DNA of 64,000 bases from contig NZ_JAQAGY010000014.1 in the NCBI RefSeq assembly GCF_027533645.1, forward strand, positions 1 to 64,000, in the 5' to 3' direction. Positions 43,392 to 53,044 of this stretch are shown here, piece after piece. Within the stretch, counting starts at the first letter, position 1. Each line of letters starts with the position of its first letter. The notes under the pieces are model-generated. The model had not been told where the DNA came from and did no database searches. It was given only the letters and a program-made list of their open reading frames with translations. The translations under genes and the position numbers were made by a program. The stretch comes from Paenibacillus caseinilyticus (lineage in GTDB: Bacteria > Bacillota > Bacilli > Paenibacillales > NBRC-103111).

Positions 43392-44141
43392 TTAATTCAT
43401 CTCGCCTCCGCCGCTGACCGGAAGATAGGCTCCCGTGATGTAGGCGCTGTCGTCACTGGCATAGAAGGCGATCGCCTTCGCGATATCCTCCGGCTGACCG
43501 ATGCGGCCGAGCGGAATCCAGGAGGCCTGCTGCTGCTTGAACGCTTCAGGAATGGAGGCGGTCGCATCGGTCTCGACCAGGCCCGGCGAGACGGTGTTCG
43601 CCGTGATGCCCGCTCCGGCCAGTTCCTGGGCGATATACCGGACGAAGCTGTTCAGGGCGCCCTTCGACGTGCCGTGGGCGATGAAGTTCTGCCCCGCATG
43701 GTTGCTCAGCCCGCTCGACACATAGACCAGCCTGCCGTACTGCCGCTCCTTCATATAGGGAAGCACGGCCTTGGTCGAGACGAAAGCGGCCTGGAGCTCG
43801 TCATCCGTCTTCTGGATAAATTCCTCCCAGGCCATGTCCTCGAAGGATTTCTTGGCAAAGCTCATGCCGGCATTGTGGACGAGAATGTCCACACTCCCGA
43901 AGGTGCGTACGGCTTCGCTGGTGAGCGCTTCCATCTCCGCGGCATTCCGGGCATCGGCCCGTATGGCAGCCGCGCTGCCGCCTTGGCTGCGGATGGCAGC
44001 CACCACACGCTCCGCTGCGTCGGCGCTGCTCGCATAATTCACGATGACGTTCGCTCCGCGTTCGGCAAGCAGCCGGGCCGCGGCGGCGCCGATCCCCCGG
44101 CTGGCTCCTGTAATGATCGCTGTTCTGCCTTTCATAGACAT
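43392..44141 (-). CDS. short-chain dehydrogenase/reductase (FabG-like)
   Basis: A 249-residue classical SDR. TGASRGIGAAAARLLAERG is the coenzyme motif, NAGMSFAKK follows, and the catalytic Ser (VYVSSGLSNHAG), Tyr/Thr-position and Lys are in HGTSKGALNSFVRY; note that the usual YxxxK reads HGTSK here (His in place of the Tyr), an unusual change. ATG at 44141 has AAGGAG upstream. It lies 37 bases after and in the same direction as a MarR regulator, which probably controls it. The family reduces 3-oxoacyl or other ketones, but without the Tyr the activity is uncertain. Confidence 0.85.
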   Translation of the reverse strand: MSMKGRTAIITGASRGIGAAAARLLAERGANVIVNYASSADAAERVVAAIRSQGGSAAAIRADARNAAEMEALTSEAVRTFGSVDILVHNAGMSFAKKSFEDMAWEEFIQKTDDELQAAFVSTKAVLPYMKERQYGRLVYVSSGLSNHAGQNFIAHGTSKGALNSFVRYIAQELAGAGITANTVSPGLVETDATASIPEAFKQQQASWIPLGRIGQPEDIAKAIAFYASDDSAYITGAYLPVSGGGEMN

Positions 44142-44178
44142 GGTTCATCCGCTCCTTCTTCTGGGCTGTGATTCTGTT

Positions 44179-44616
44179 CTACGCGCCGGACTGGGCACGG
44201 AGTGAGCGCACGAGACGCTGCACCATCTCGTCGAACCGCCCTAACTCCTCCTCGCTGAAGGCCTCCAGCATCGCCTCGTTGCTCGCCTCGGCCCGGGGAC
44301 GGATCTCCTCGAGGGTCCGGGCACCGTCCGGTGTCAGCCGGAGCCGGGTCATCCGCTTGTCCTCCGGATCGCTCCAGGCTTCGATCATACCCGCCCTGCG
44401 CATTCTGTCCACCAGTCCCGTAATGTTCTGCTTGGTCACCAGCGTGTCCTCGCAGAGCTTGCTGAGGCAGATGCCTTCGTTCTCTGCAATGATGCCGAGC
44501 AGCTGCCACTGCTGCACACTGGCGATGGCGGTGCCTTCCACGAGCTTCAGGCCTGTGCGGTTCAGAAGGACCGACGCGCGAAGCAGGTTCAGAATCAAGT
44601 TGACTTTGGAATCCAT
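44179..44616 (-). CDS. MarR-family transcriptional regulator
   Basis: A 145-residue winged helix regulator: LVEGTAIASVQQWQLLGIIAENEGICLSKLCED, recognition helix LVTKQNITGLVDRMRRAGMIE, wing WSDPEDKRMTRLRLTPDGARTLEE. ATG at 44616 has AAGGAG upstream. It is the first gene of a two-gene unit with the SDR. A palindrome of exact 10-base arms lies 50 bases upstream of its start and is its probable operator, indicating self-repression. Confidence 0.92.
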   Translation of the reverse strand: MDSKVNLILNLLRASVLLNRTGLKLVEGTAIASVQQWQLLGIIAENEGICLSKLCEDTLVTKQNITGLVDRMRRAGMIEAWSDPEDKRMTRLRLTPDGARTLEEIRPRAEASNEAMLEAFSEEELGRFDEMVQRLVRSLRAQSGA

Positions 44617-44666
44617 AGGACGCTCCTTGCAAAAAAGTCGATCATAAGAACGATGAAAATAAAGTA

Positions 44667-44688
44667 AATAGTCAATACATTGACTATT
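44667..44688. promoter_or_regulatory. MarR-type palindromic operator
   Basis: AATAGTCAAT AC ATTGACTATT: perfect 10-base arms around two bases. It lies 50 bases before the MarR start and includes a TTGACT word on the minus strand which may serve as a -35 element. Confidence 0.75.
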
Positions 44689-45086
44689 ATGCATGCGGTC
44701 TAAATCTTTGTCAATACTTGGGAGGAAGGGGCCGAACCAAAGCCGAGCGAAAAGCCGATCCTACTTCCGGAAGGCCGTGTATCCACAAAGAGGAGCAAGA
44801 AGGCGGGTATGGGGAAAGCAAATAGGGGAGATCGTACGACAGCCTCCATCGGAGTAAGGTTGACAAGCGATAATGGTGTAACTATAATGGATACAGGTAA
44901 AGAGGCAATCCGGGTACTTCTCCACACGAAAGGAAGTTATCCTGCTATGTCTATTTTGCTGCCGGCGGGCATGTCGCCCAGATCGCAGGCTGCCGTCGAA
45001 GGGGAAGCCTCAAGAATCTCTGGTCACCTGAAGAACCTCATCGGTCCCCTGACCCGTGGAAGAACTCCTGAAAGGTTGTGCTTACT
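44689..45086. other. intergenic stretch upstream of the DsbA-like gene
   Basis: About 400 bases without a supported gene. An open frame at 44809-45090 exists but has no ribosome site of quality and no family resemblance. A weak AAGGTTG site at the end serves the next gene. Confidence 0.4.
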
Positions 45087-45791
45087 ATGAAAGTCGAAAT
45101 CTGGTCGGATTTTATGTGCCCGTTCTGCTATATCGGCAAACGGCATTTTGAAGCGGCGCTGGTGCAGTTCCCCCATAAGGAATCGGTCGAAGTGATATTC
45201 CGTTCCTTCGAGCTGGATCCCCAAGCGGAACGTGATGTGGACTTCGACGTCCACGATATGCTGGCCGCCAAATACGGCATGAGCCGCGAGCAGGCTCTCG
45301 CCAACAATGAACGTGTAGGGGCAACGGCAAAGGCGGCCGGACTCTCGTTCAACTTTGACGACATGATCCTGACGAACACCTTCGATGCCCACCGTCTGAC
45401 GCACTTCGCGGCGCGGAACGGCAAGGGGAACGAGCTGGCGGAGCGGCTGTTCCGGGCTTACTTTACGGATTCCAAGCACCTTGGGCATCATGAGACGCTG
45501 GTCGCGCTCGCCTCGGAAGCAGGACTCGATGCGAAGGAAGCTGCTGCCGCGCTGGCGGGAGGAGCGTATGCGCAGAATGTGCGGGAAGATGAGGAGGAAG
45601 CGGCGAGACTGGGCGTCCGGGGCGTGCCGTTCTTCGTCATCGACCGCAAGTATGCGGTCTCCGGCGCCCAGCCGAGCAGCCTGTTCCTGGATACGCTGCA
45701 CAAGGCATGGGGCGAAGCGTCTTTGCTGCAAGTGGTCGAGGGCGGCGATGCGTGCGGCGACGGATACTGCGCGCCGGACGGAGGCAAGTAA
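45087..45791 (+). CDS. DsbA-family oxidoreductase (FrnE-like)
   Basis: A 234-residue cytoplasmic DsbA-family protein: the redox motif CPFC is at residues 11-14 (DFMCPFCYIGKRHFE), followed by the helical insertion AAKYGMSREQALANNERV and the cis-Pro loop RGVPFFVIDRKYAVSGAQ. This is the FrnE/2-hydroxychromene-isomerase-like group, with no signal peptide. A C-terminal CGDGYC segment adds two more Cys. ATG at 45087 is preferred to GTG at 45078, although the ribosome site is weak. It may repair thiols or act in detoxification. A terminator lies 53 bases downstream. Confidence 0.92.
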   Translation: MKVEIWSDFMCPFCYIGKRHFEAALVQFPHKESVEVIFRSFELDPQAERDVDFDVHDMLAAKYGMSREQALANNERVGATAKAAGLSFNFDDMILTNTFDAHRLTHFAARNGKGNELAERLFRAYFTDSKHLGHHETLVALASEAGLDAKEAAAALAGGAYAQNVREDEEEAARLGVRGVPFFVIDRKYAVSGAQPSSLFLDTLHKAWGEASLLQVVEGGDACGDGYCAPDGGK

Positions 45792-45843
45792 GCCAGAGTA
45801 CAGGCCGCGGAGTGCCAGAGGTATAACGGAAATGTACGGGAAT

Positions 45844-45877
45844 GAGCGCATGCTGCATTGGCAGTGTGCGCTTTTTT
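45844..45877 (+). terminator. intrinsic terminator
   Basis: Arms AGCGCA (45844-45849) and TGCGCT (45867-45872) extended by CTGCA pairs, then six T. The rest of 45792-46138 shows no gene. Confidence 0.8.
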
Positions 45878-46138
45878 GCACCAACGTATGGACGGCACGC
45901 AGAGATTTTAAAGGACGCCGACAGGCGTTTTTCTTCTTGGGGCGTGACGAGAGTCGTTTTGTTCACCTCCAGCGCTTTATGCTACTAGAGAGGGTCAATT
46001 TTGATGATGTTCTTATCTGGGGCGGTACAATCCATTTCATGAATACGTGCAGCGCAGTTTGGTTACAACGGTTCTTTCCCTTACATTTTGCAGGGGCTGT
46101 GGTAGTCTGAAAGAAAACCTCTGGGAGGCGGACCCTGC

Positions 46139-46663
46139 ATGAAACTTCAAACGAATCGGCTTCTGTTACAGACTCTTGATCTGGAGTTAATCGACGCAGC
46201 TTCTCGGCAAGATCTCGGTGCATTGGAGGCCATGGATTACAAAACCAACGGCGAATGGCCGGGCCCGGATTTTTTGGAGGCATTGCCTTACTTTCGGGAA
46301 CAATGGATCCGGCATAACGGCACCAGAGGATTTGATTCGTGGATTATATTGGAAAAAGAAACGCGTGAAATTGTTGGAGGGATCGGGTTTCTAGGAAATC
46401 CCGATCAGAACGGCAGGATCGAAATGGGGTTTGCCACGAATGACAGCCACCGCCGCAAGGGGTACTGCTTTGAAGCTGCTCGAACCTTACTCGAATGGGC
46501 TCTGCGTCATGACGAAGTCAAGATCATAGCGGCAAGATGCGCACATGACAATACCGCTTCCAAGCATGTCTTGTTGAAGTTGGGATTTCAAATCGATAAG
46601 CAAGATCAAGATTTGACTTATTGGATCTATCCGGCTGCGAAAGGAGGGGAGGACGAGCGATGA
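46139..46663 (+). CDS. GNAT-family N-acetyltransferase
   Basis: A 174-residue acetyl-CoA-dependent transferase of the RimJ/RimL type. N-terminal TNRLLLQTLDLELIDAAS is the typical opening; the acetyl-CoA pocket NDSHRRKGYCFEAARTLLEWAL is followed by IIAARCAHDNTASKHVLLKLGFQ, the conserved Asn and C-terminal strand. ATG at 46139 is preceded by GGGAGGCGGACCCTGC. It ends in the first codon of the following methyltransferase (ATGA overlap), so the two are one transcript. Substrate unknown. Confidence 0.9.
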   Translation: MKLQTNRLLLQTLDLELIDAASRQDLGALEAMDYKTNGEWPGPDFLEALPYFREQWIRHNGTRGFDSWIILEKETREIVGGIGFLGNPDQNGRIEMGFATNDSHRRKGYCFEAARTLLEWALRHDEVKIIAARCAHDNTASKHVLLKLGFQIDKQDQDLTYWIYPAAKGGEDER

Positions 46664-47370
46664 ACCAACGGGATCTGGGCAGCGCGGAATTCATAAGAGC
46701 CCATCTCATGGGGCCGAGTTCTCTGGTCATCATCGAGGAATTAACCGCAGATCTGCCTCTGCATAAAGGGATGCGGGTGCTGGATTTGGGCTGCGGGACC
46801 GGGCTTACCTCCATCTTTTTGGCGCAAAGGTTTGGCGTCACCGTATTTGCCGCTGATTTATGGATCAGTGCAACGGACAACTACCAACGATTCCGGGAGT
46901 TCGGTCTGGACGGACAAATTGTGCCTATTCATGCGGATGCCCGCAGTCTGCCTTTTGCGAATGCATATTTTGATGCCGTCATTAGCATCGACGCTTACCA
47001 ATATTTCGGGGGGAATGAACACTACTTAGACAGCCATCTATCACCGCTGGTCAAAGAGGGAGGCCTGCTCGCTATTGCGGTACCGGGGCTAAAGCGGGAG
47101 TATAGTGGAGGCCTGCCCGAGGCGCTGCAGCCGTTCTTGCCCTCTGAGACGGAAGAGATTCATTGGCATACTTGCCGCTGGTGGCGGGAACTATGGGAGC
47201 CGTCGCCGCATGTTACCGTTGAATCGGTAAGAGAAATGCACTGCTTCTCGAAAGCTTGGCACGAGTGGCTTCAGTGCGACAACGACCATGCTCGCGGCAA
47301 TATCCCGCTGCTCCATGCGGATGACGGGAAGTATATGAACCTGATCTCGATCACGGCCACCAAGGTATAG
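46660..47370 (+). CDS. class I SAM-dependent methyltransferase
   Basis: A 236-residue SAM methyltransferase. Motif I is VLDLGCGTGLTSIFLAQRFG, acidic loop FAADLWIS, motif II-III ADARSLPFANAYFDAVISID and LVKEGGLLAIAVPG. An AGGAGGGGAGG site precedes ATG at 46660, and the start overlaps the GNAT stop. The pattern resembles small-molecule methyltransferases, with a C-terminal part containing two Trp-rich segments (HWHTCRWWRELWEP). It is followed by a terminator hairpin. Substrate unknown. Confidence 0.9.
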   Translation: MNQRDLGSAEFIRAHLMGPSSLVIIEELTADLPLHKGMRVLDLGCGTGLTSIFLAQRFGVTVFAADLWISATDNYQRFREFGLDGQIVPIHADARSLPFANAYFDAVISIDAYQYFGGNEHYLDSHLSPLVKEGGLLAIAVPGLKREYSGGLPEALQPFLPSETEEIHWHTCRWWRELWEPSPHVTVESVREMHCFSKAWHEWLQCDNDHARGNIPLLHADDGKYMNLISITATKV

Positions 47371-47444
47371 CGCCCCGGCGGACCTTGAGGGGCAGGGTAC
47401 ACTCCACTCCGATAATTCAAGCGATGCCTGTTCACATAAAGCAA

Positions 47445-47485
47445 GGGCGCCTTCGCTTCGGCAAATGGCCGGCGCGAAGGCGCCC
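47445..47485. terminator. hairpin between methyltransferase and alr
   Basis: Arms GGGCGCCTTCGC (47445-47456) and its complement (47474-47485). It lies between converging genes. Confidence 0.65.
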
Positions 47486-47540
47486 CGCAAGAGGAGGGCA
47501 GCGGCATAGATGTGCCGCCGCCTGGTGTTGGACCGGCTCC

Positions 47541-48707
47541 TTACAGCAGTCCGTTCCACGTGCTGGTGATCCGCCCGCCGCGGGTATAGACGCGAGGCAC
47601 CCGCTTGCCGATGAGGCACACGGTCTCGTATGGGATCGTCTCCATGAGCTCCGCCACTTCGTCGACGGGAAGCACGCTGCCGCCCGCGAGGCCGAAGAGG
47701 GTCACTTCGTCCCCTAGCTCCACGCCCGGCACATCGGTGACGTCGAGCATCGTCTGGTCCATGCAGACGCGCCCGGCGATGGGAGCCCGCTGCCCGCGGA
47801 GCAGGGCGCAGCCCCGGCCGGAGAGGCGCCGGGAGAGCCCGTCGGCGTAGCCCGCCGGCAGCGTGGCGATCAGCGTCTCGCGCTGCGCGGTGAAAGTGCC
47901 GCCATAGCTTACCGTGCGGCCTGCCGGGATGCGGCGCAGAGAGACGATGCGCGTACGCAGCGACATGGCTGCAATGAGATAGCGCCCGTATTCGCGGCAG
48001 TCCTCCGAGGGCATCAGCCCGTAGAGGGAGATACCGAAGCGGACCATGTCCAGATGCAGCTCCGGGTAGCGAAGCGTCGCGGCCGAATTGCAGCAGTGGT
48101 GCAGCGGCACATGCAGGCCGCTCTCCCGAAGCGCGTCCCGGCAGGCGTCGAAGGCGGCGAACTGCTCGCGGGTGTAGGCGTCGTCGGGCCCGTCCGCACA
48201 GGCGAAGTGCGTGAAGAGCCCTTCGGCCAGCACATAGCGGGAAGCCGAGGCCGTACGGACGAGCCGCACGAGGTCGGCGGCCGATGTGACGCCGATGCGC
48301 GTCATGCCCGTATCCACTTTGAAGTGGACGGGCAGGGGCATCGCGAGCCTGTCGGTACAGGCGATGGCTTCCGCCAGGACATCATCGGTGAAGACGGTCA
48401 GCGTCAGTCCGTACCGGACGGCTGCTTCAACGGCGTGAGGCGGGGTGTAACCCAGCACGAGCACGGGCGCGGTGATGCCGGCGCGGCGCAGCTGCAGGCC
48501 CTCGTCGACGAAGGCGACGGCCAGATAATCTGCCCCGCCCCGCAGGGCGGCACGTGCCGTCTCCGCCGCGCCGTGGCCGTACCCGTCCGCCTTCACGACG
48601 GCCATGAACCGGCAGGAGGGGGTTAGCGCCGCCTTCGTCATCCGGGTGTTGTGTTCGATCGCATCGAGCGAAATCTCGGCCCAAGTGTCCCGATACCCTA
48701 GCGTCAT
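47541..48707 (-). CDS. alr: alanine racemase
   Basis: A 388-residue PLP enzyme interconverting L- and D-alanine for peptidoglycan. The PLP Lys39 is in AVVKADGYGHGA, the second catalytic Tyr in TVSYGGTF, and LPAGYADGLSR and CMDQTMLDVTD are conserved C-terminal motifs. ATG at 48707 has AAGGAGG upstream. It follows ald and is separated from it by a strong terminator, so it probably has its own promoter. In sporulating bacilli alr also serves spore germination control, but nothing here shows that. Confidence 0.95.
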   Translation of the reverse strand: MTLGYRDTWAEISLDAIEHNTRMTKAALTPSCRFMAVVKADGYGHGAAETARAALRGGADYLAVAFVDEGLQLRRAGITAPVLVLGYTPPHAVEAAVRYGLTLTVFTDDVLAEAIACTDRLAMPLPVHFKVDTGMTRIGVTSAADLVRLVRTASASRYVLAEGLFTHFACADGPDDAYTREQFAAFDACRDALRESGLHVPLHHCCNSAATLRYPELHLDMVRFGISLYGLMPSEDCREYGRYLIAAMSLRTRIVSLRRIPAGRTVSYGGTFTAQRETLIATLPAGYADGLSRRLSGRGCALLRGQRAPIAGRVCMDQTMLDVTDVPGVELGDEVTLFGLAGGSVLPVDEVAELMETIPYETVCLIGKRVPRVYTRGGRITSTWNGLL

Positions 48708-48734
48708 GATGTTCCTGCCTCCTTCGCGGCATCG

Positions 48735-48777
48735 AACCCAAAGTCCCCCAGGCCTGCCGACTGGGGGACTTTGGGTT
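48735..48777 (-). terminator. strong hairpin between ald and alr
   Basis: Perfect 17-base arms AACCCAAAGTCCCCCAG (48735-48751) and its complement (48761-48777). It ends the minus-strand ald transcript 43 bases after the gene. Confidence 0.8.
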
Positions 48778-48819
48778 CCTACCGGTGCTTACGGATTCGT
48801 GTTATTATTTATCCAATGG

Positions 48820-49953
48820 TCAAACGGTGGCGAGCTCGCGCTCCAGCGCTTTCTCTACCGGCACATAAGTGTATCCGAGATCCTTCGCTACAGCTTCGTA
48901 CGTGACGCTGCCTGCGGCGGTGTTGACGCCGAGGAGCAGCGTCCGGTTGTTCTTGATCGCCCCGAACACGCCCTGCTTCGCAATCTGGAGAGCATATGGC
49001 ACGGTTACGTTCGTCAGGGCGATCGTCGAGGTGCGGGGCACGGCGCCCGGCATGTTGGCGACCGCGTAGTGGAGCACGCCGTGCTTCACATACGTCGGAG
49101 CGTCATGCGTCGTGATGCGGTCGGCTGTCTCGACGATGCCTCCTTGGTCGATCGCGACGTCCACGATGACCGAGCCCGCCTTCATCGTCTTCACCATCTC
49201 TTCGGTGACGAGCTTCGGAGCGCGCGCACCCGGGATCAGCACCGCGCCGATGACCAGGTCGCTTGCCGCGACTTCTTCGGCGATCGTGTACGGATTCGAT
49301 ACGAGCGTCTTCACGGATGAGCCGAAAATATCGCTGAGCTGGCGCAGCCGCTCGGGGCTGAGGTCCATGATCGTGACGTCGGCGCCGAGGCCGCTGGCGA
49401 TTTTGGCTGCATTGGTGCCGACGACTCCGCCGCCGATGATCGTGACCTTAGCTGGCTTCACGCCAGGCACGCCGCCGAGCAGAATGCCTTGGCCGCCCTT
49501 CGACTTCTCGAGAAACTGGGCGCCGATCTGGGCGGACATGCGGCCCGCCACTTCGCTCATCGGCGTCAGAAGAGGAAGCGTGCGGTTCACTTCGACCGTC
49601 TCGTAGGCGATGGCGGTCACTTTCTTCTCCGTCAGCGCACGGGCCAGCTCCGGTTCGGCCGCGAGGTGAAGGTAGGTGAAGAGAACGAGGCCTTCACGGA
49701 AGTGAACGTACTCCTGGGCCAGCGGTTCTTTGACCTTCATGACCATGTCGGCGCGGTTCCAGGCATCGGCGGCGGCGGGGACGATCTCCGCACCTGCTGC
49801 CGTATAATCGGCGTCCGTGAAGGAGCTGCCGAGTCCGGCGCCCTGTTCGACGAGGACGGCATGTCCGGCTTTCACGAAGGCGAGCACCCCTGCGGGTGTA
49901 ATGGCGACGCGGTTTTCGTTATTTTTAATTTCTTTGGGTACTCCGATAATCAT
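48820..49953 (-). CDS. ald: alanine dehydrogenase
   Basis: A 377-residue NAD-dependent enzyme, L-alanine to pyruvate and ammonia. [22 protein letters not shown] at the start, [10 protein letters not shown], and the Rossmann glycine motif [29 protein letters not shown] are all present, with DVAIDQGG carrying the second signature. ATG at 49953 has AAGGAGG 10 bases upstream; the longer reading to 50070 lacks support. The gene lies between alr and an AdeR-like regulator; in Bacillus ald is activated by AdeR, and the same arrangement is inferred here. Confidence 0.96.
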   Translation of the reverse strand: MIIGVPKEIKNNENRVAITPAGVLAFVKAGHAVLVEQGAGLGSSFTDADYTAAGAEIVPAAADAWNRADMVMKVKEPLAQEYVHFREGLVLFTYLHLAAEPELARALTEKKVTAIAYETVEVNRTLPLLTPMSEVAGRMSAQIGAQFLEKSKGGQGILLGGVPGVKPAKVTIIGGGVVGTNAAKIASGLGADVTIMDLSPERLRQLSDIFGSSVKTLVSNPYTIAEEVAASDLVIGAVLIPGARAPKLVTEEMVKTMKAGSVIVDVAIDQGGIVETADRITTHDAPTYVKHGVLHYAVANMPGAVPRTSTIALTNVTVPYALQIAKQGVFGAIKNNRTLLLGVNTAAGSVTYEAVAKDLGYTYVPVEKALERELATV

Positions 49954-50076
49954 GGCTTGCGGCCTCCTTAAGGGTTCGTTCTGACCTAAGGTCAGTATAG
50001 AGGGGAACCGCAGCCGCCGCATTGTGAAGAACGGAGAAAATCGGAGGACGGCTTTGTGTTTTTTACACAAACGCTT

Positions 50077-51321
50077 TCATGGCTTGTCCGGCATGAGCTT
50101 CTCGGTCTTGAGGTCCAGGTATAGCGTCACCTTCTGGTCCATGCTGCCGAGGTCAATACCGCCGATATCGGCAATCCGCTTGAGCCGGTAGGCCAGGGAA
50201 TTCGCATGGATGTGTAGCCGCTCGGCCGCTTCCTTCATATTACTGTCGCAGGACAGATAGGCCTCCAGCGTCTCGATCAGGGAGCCGTGATGCTCCCGGT
50301 CGTAAGCCCGCAGCTTCTCGAGAGACGGGTTCGTATACCGGTTGGCCCCGTTATGCTCGTGGAAAAGCGGGAGCCACCGGTAGAAGCCCAGCTCTCTATA
50401 AAAAAGAATCTGCGAGGTCTCCTCCGGGAACCGCGATTTGATGCCGAGCACCATCTGCGCTTCCCGGTAGCTCTGCTCGATCCGGGCATAGTCGGCGTAG
50501 GCCAGGCTGCAGCCGCAGGCCGGCGTGCCGAGCGGGCTGCGCTCCTGCAGCAGCCGCCCGAGCTGGGAGAGCGACTCTTCGAGGTCGAGCAGCGACCGGG
50601 CATCCCGGCACTCCGCTAAGAGAATCAGCTGGTGCCTGTGCACAGCGAACAAGGGGAAGCGGGCCCGTCCGGCAGCGGAGAGGAGGTAAGGGATCTCGCT
50701 GCCGAGCTTCTCGGGCAGCTCGCGCTCGAACTGCAGGATCGCCGTCATGAACGACGGGGGCAGCGAAACCTGCAGCCGGGCAGCCTTCTCCGCGGCGGCT
50801 TCATGCGAGCGCAAGTGTCCCGTCAGAAGCTGCCAGAAGAAGTCCTGGTGGCTCATCTGCTCCTTGCGTCGCTGGGTCTGGTGCTGCAGCAGCTTCGTCC
50901 GGGCGGCACCGACGCCTTTGAGCAGCTGCTGGAGATCGTCCTCGCTGAGCGACCGGTTCTCTTCGATCACCCAGATGTGGCCGAGTACGATACCGTTCTT
51001 GCGGATCGAGACGGCCACGCGGGGGCCGAGGCCCACTTCGGCGATGGCGGGAATGCGCACCGGATCGTCGCTCTCCATGAGCCGCGTAATGACGCCTTCC
51101 TTCCATAGGGAAGCGATGACGTGATCCGGCACTTTGCGCGAGATGATCGTGGCGATGCGGGCGGAATCGGTACTTGGGGTATGCGAACTGTAAGCGAGCA
51201 GACGGAAGCCTGGGTCTTCGATCGTGACCGGGCAGCGCAGCACTTCGCTGATCGCATCCGCAAGCTCTTCCAGGGAGTCGAAGCTCCGCTGAAACCAGCG
51301 TTCGTCAGAAGATAGGGTCAT
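50077..51321 (-). CDS. adeR: PucR/CdaR-type transcriptional regulator, AdeR-like
   Basis: A 414-residue regulator. The N-terminal half is a GAF-like sensor (SLEELADAISEVLRCPVTIEDPGFRLLAYSS), the C-terminal part is a PucR-type helix-turn-helix: LIETLEAYLSCDSNMKEAAERLHIHANSLAYRLKRI, ending GSMDQKVTLYLDLKT. It lies immediately upstream of ald in the same direction and opposite an amino-acid permease. In Bacillus AdeR activates ald in response to alanine, so I read it as AdeR, not as the purine regulator PucR, which lies elsewhere. Confidence 0.9.
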   Translation of the reverse strand: MTLSSDERWFQRSFDSLEELADAISEVLRCPVTIEDPGFRLLAYSSHTPSTDSARIATIISRKVPDHVIASLWKEGVITRLMESDDPVRIPAIAEVGLGPRVAVSIRKNGIVLGHIWVIEENRSLSEDDLQQLLKGVGAARTKLLQHQTQRRKEQMSHQDFFWQLLTGHLRSHEAAAEKAARLQVSLPPSFMTAILQFERELPEKLGSEIPYLLSAAGRARFPLFAVHRHQLILLAECRDARSLLDLEESLSQLGRLLQERSPLGTPACGCSLAYADYARIEQSYREAQMVLGIKSRFPEETSQILFYRELGFYRWLPLFHEHNGANRYTNPSLEKLRAYDREHHGSLIETLEAYLSCDSNMKEAAERLHIHANSLAYRLKRIADIGGIDLGSMDQKVTLYLDLKTEKLMPDKP

Positions 51322-51560
51322 ACGGATTTAAGCACCTTTGTATGTATAATTTGTCTGGAATTCACTTAAGTATTATAGAGTATTTCGGGCGCATGCACAT
51401 CTTTTATTCGGCAGGATTCGTGATTATTCACAAATAGGCTGTCCCAAGTTTGGGGTAAGCAACAAAGTGGAGTGCGTTCGGCTGTGGTAATATGCATTAC
51501 ATCAAGGTAGTAACCGCTTACAAAAGTACATAGCGCACCGATATCAGGGAGGAAGGTTCT

Positions 51561-52973
51561 ATGAAAAAGGAAACGACAACTGAATTGCACCGCGGCCTCG
51601 AGGAGCGGCACATCACGCTGATGTCCCTCGGAGCGGCCATCGGGGTGGGCCTGTTCCTTGGCTCCGCCTCGGCCATCAAGCTGGCGGGTCCCGGTATCCT
51701 CTTGGCCTACGGCCTTGCGGGGCTGGTCATGTTCTTCATTATGAGGGCGCTCGGGGAGATGGCGATCCACCAGCCGGTTGCCGGGTCGTTCTCCCGATAC
51801 GCGCGGAACTACATCTCACCGGTCTTCGGTTATCTCACCGGTTGGAACTACTGGTTCCTGTGGATCGTCACCTGCATGGCCGAGATTACGGCCGTAGGGA
51901 TCTATATGGAATACTGGTTCCCCGGCACGCCGCGCTGGCTGTGGGCACTGGGCGCCCTTATCCTCATGTCAGCGGTCAATCTCGTCGCAGTGAAGGCGTA
52001 CGGCGAGTTCGAATTCTGGTTCGCGCTCATCAAGATCGTCACGATTCTGTTCATGATCGTCATGGGCTTCGCGCTGATCCTCTTCGGCTTCGGCAACGGA
52101 GGCGTGGCGATCGGCATCAGCAATCTGTGGCAGCACGGGGGCTTCTTCCCGAACGGCATCCAAGGGGTGCTGATGTCGCTGCAGATGGTCTTCTTCGCTT
52201 ACCTCGGCATCGAGATGATCGGCGTGACGGCCGGCGAGGTGCAGAATCCGCGCAAGACGCTCGCCAGGGCGATCGACACCGTCTTCTGGCGCATCTTGAT
52301 CTTCTACGTCGGGGCCTTGTTCGTCATCATGTCGATCTATCCGTGGAACGAGATCGGCCAACAGGGCAGCCCGTTCGTGCTCATGTTCGAGAAGCTCGGC
52401 ATCGGTGCGGCTGCCGGCATCATTAACTTCGTGGTATTGACCGCGGCCTTGTCTTCCTGCAACAGCGGCATCTTCAGCACCGGCCGCATGCTCTTCAACC
52501 TCTCTCGCCAAGGGGAAGCGGCACCCCGCTTCGGGCAGCTGACCAAGAGCGGCGTGCCGGGCTTCGCAATCCTCGCTTCCGCCGTGGCCCTGGTCATCGG
52601 CGTCGTGCTCAATTATATTGTGCCGGAGAAAGTATTCGTCTGGGTTACGAGCATCTCCACCTTCGGTGCCATCTGGACTTGGGCGATGATTCTCGTCGCG
52701 CAGATCCGCTTCCGCAAGAGGCTGCCGCAGCAGGAGCTGGCCGGCCTGTCATACCGGATGCCACTGTTCCCGGTCGCTTCGTATGTGTGCCTGGCGTTCC
52801 TCTTCGTCGTCGTATGCCTCATGGCTTACTTCCCGGAGACACGCATCGCCTTGGTAGTGGGGCCGCTGTTCCTGATTCTCATGGCGGGCATCTATTACAT
52901 GAAAGGGTACCACCGTTCGCTTGCCCAAGCGGACCGGAGCGCAGAAGCGGATTTTACTTCAATGAGTAAGTAA
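51561..52973 (+). CDS. APC-family amino-acid permease (alanine/glycine/D-serine type)
   Basis: A 470-residue 12-helix permease. HITLMSLGAAIGVGLFLGSASAI is the classic first helix, GLVMFFIMRALGEMAIHQPVAGSFSRYARNY the second with the conserved GEM, and later TGWNYWFLWIVT and VLTAALSSCNSGIFSTGRMLF. This is the CycA/AAP type. ATG at 51561 follows AGGGAGGAAGG. It is divergent from the AdeR-like gene across 239 bases, where both promoters must lie, which suggests alanine import under the same regulator. Confidence 0.92.
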   Translation: MKKETTTELHRGLEERHITLMSLGAAIGVGLFLGSASAIKLAGPGILLAYGLAGLVMFFIMRALGEMAIHQPVAGSFSRYARNYISPVFGYLTGWNYWFLWIVTCMAEITAVGIYMEYWFPGTPRWLWALGALILMSAVNLVAVKAYGEFEFWFALIKIVTILFMIVMGFALILFGFGNGGVAIGISNLWQHGGFFPNGIQGVLMSLQMVFFAYLGIEMIGVTAGEVQNPRKTLARAIDTVFWRILIFYVGALFVIMSIYPWNEIGQQGSPFVLMFEKLGIGAAAGIINFVVLTAALSSCNSGIFSTGRMLFNLSRQGEAAPRFGQLTKSGVPGFAILASAVALVIGVVLNYIVPEKVFVWVTSISTFGAIWTWAMILVAQIRFRKRLPQQELAGLSYRMPLFPVASYVCLAFLFVVVCLMAYFPETRIALVVGPLFLILMAGIYYMKGYHRSLAQADRSAEADFTSMSK

Positions 52974-53044
52974 GCGAGCAAATAATTAACCGAGTAAGTA
53001 AATAAGCAATCAAAACAAATAGGTAACTGCGTCATATCCAATCT

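Noticed and set aside
44809..45090. 93-residue plus-strand frame
   Set aside because: No convincing ribosome site, no motif; overlaps the DsbA-like start.
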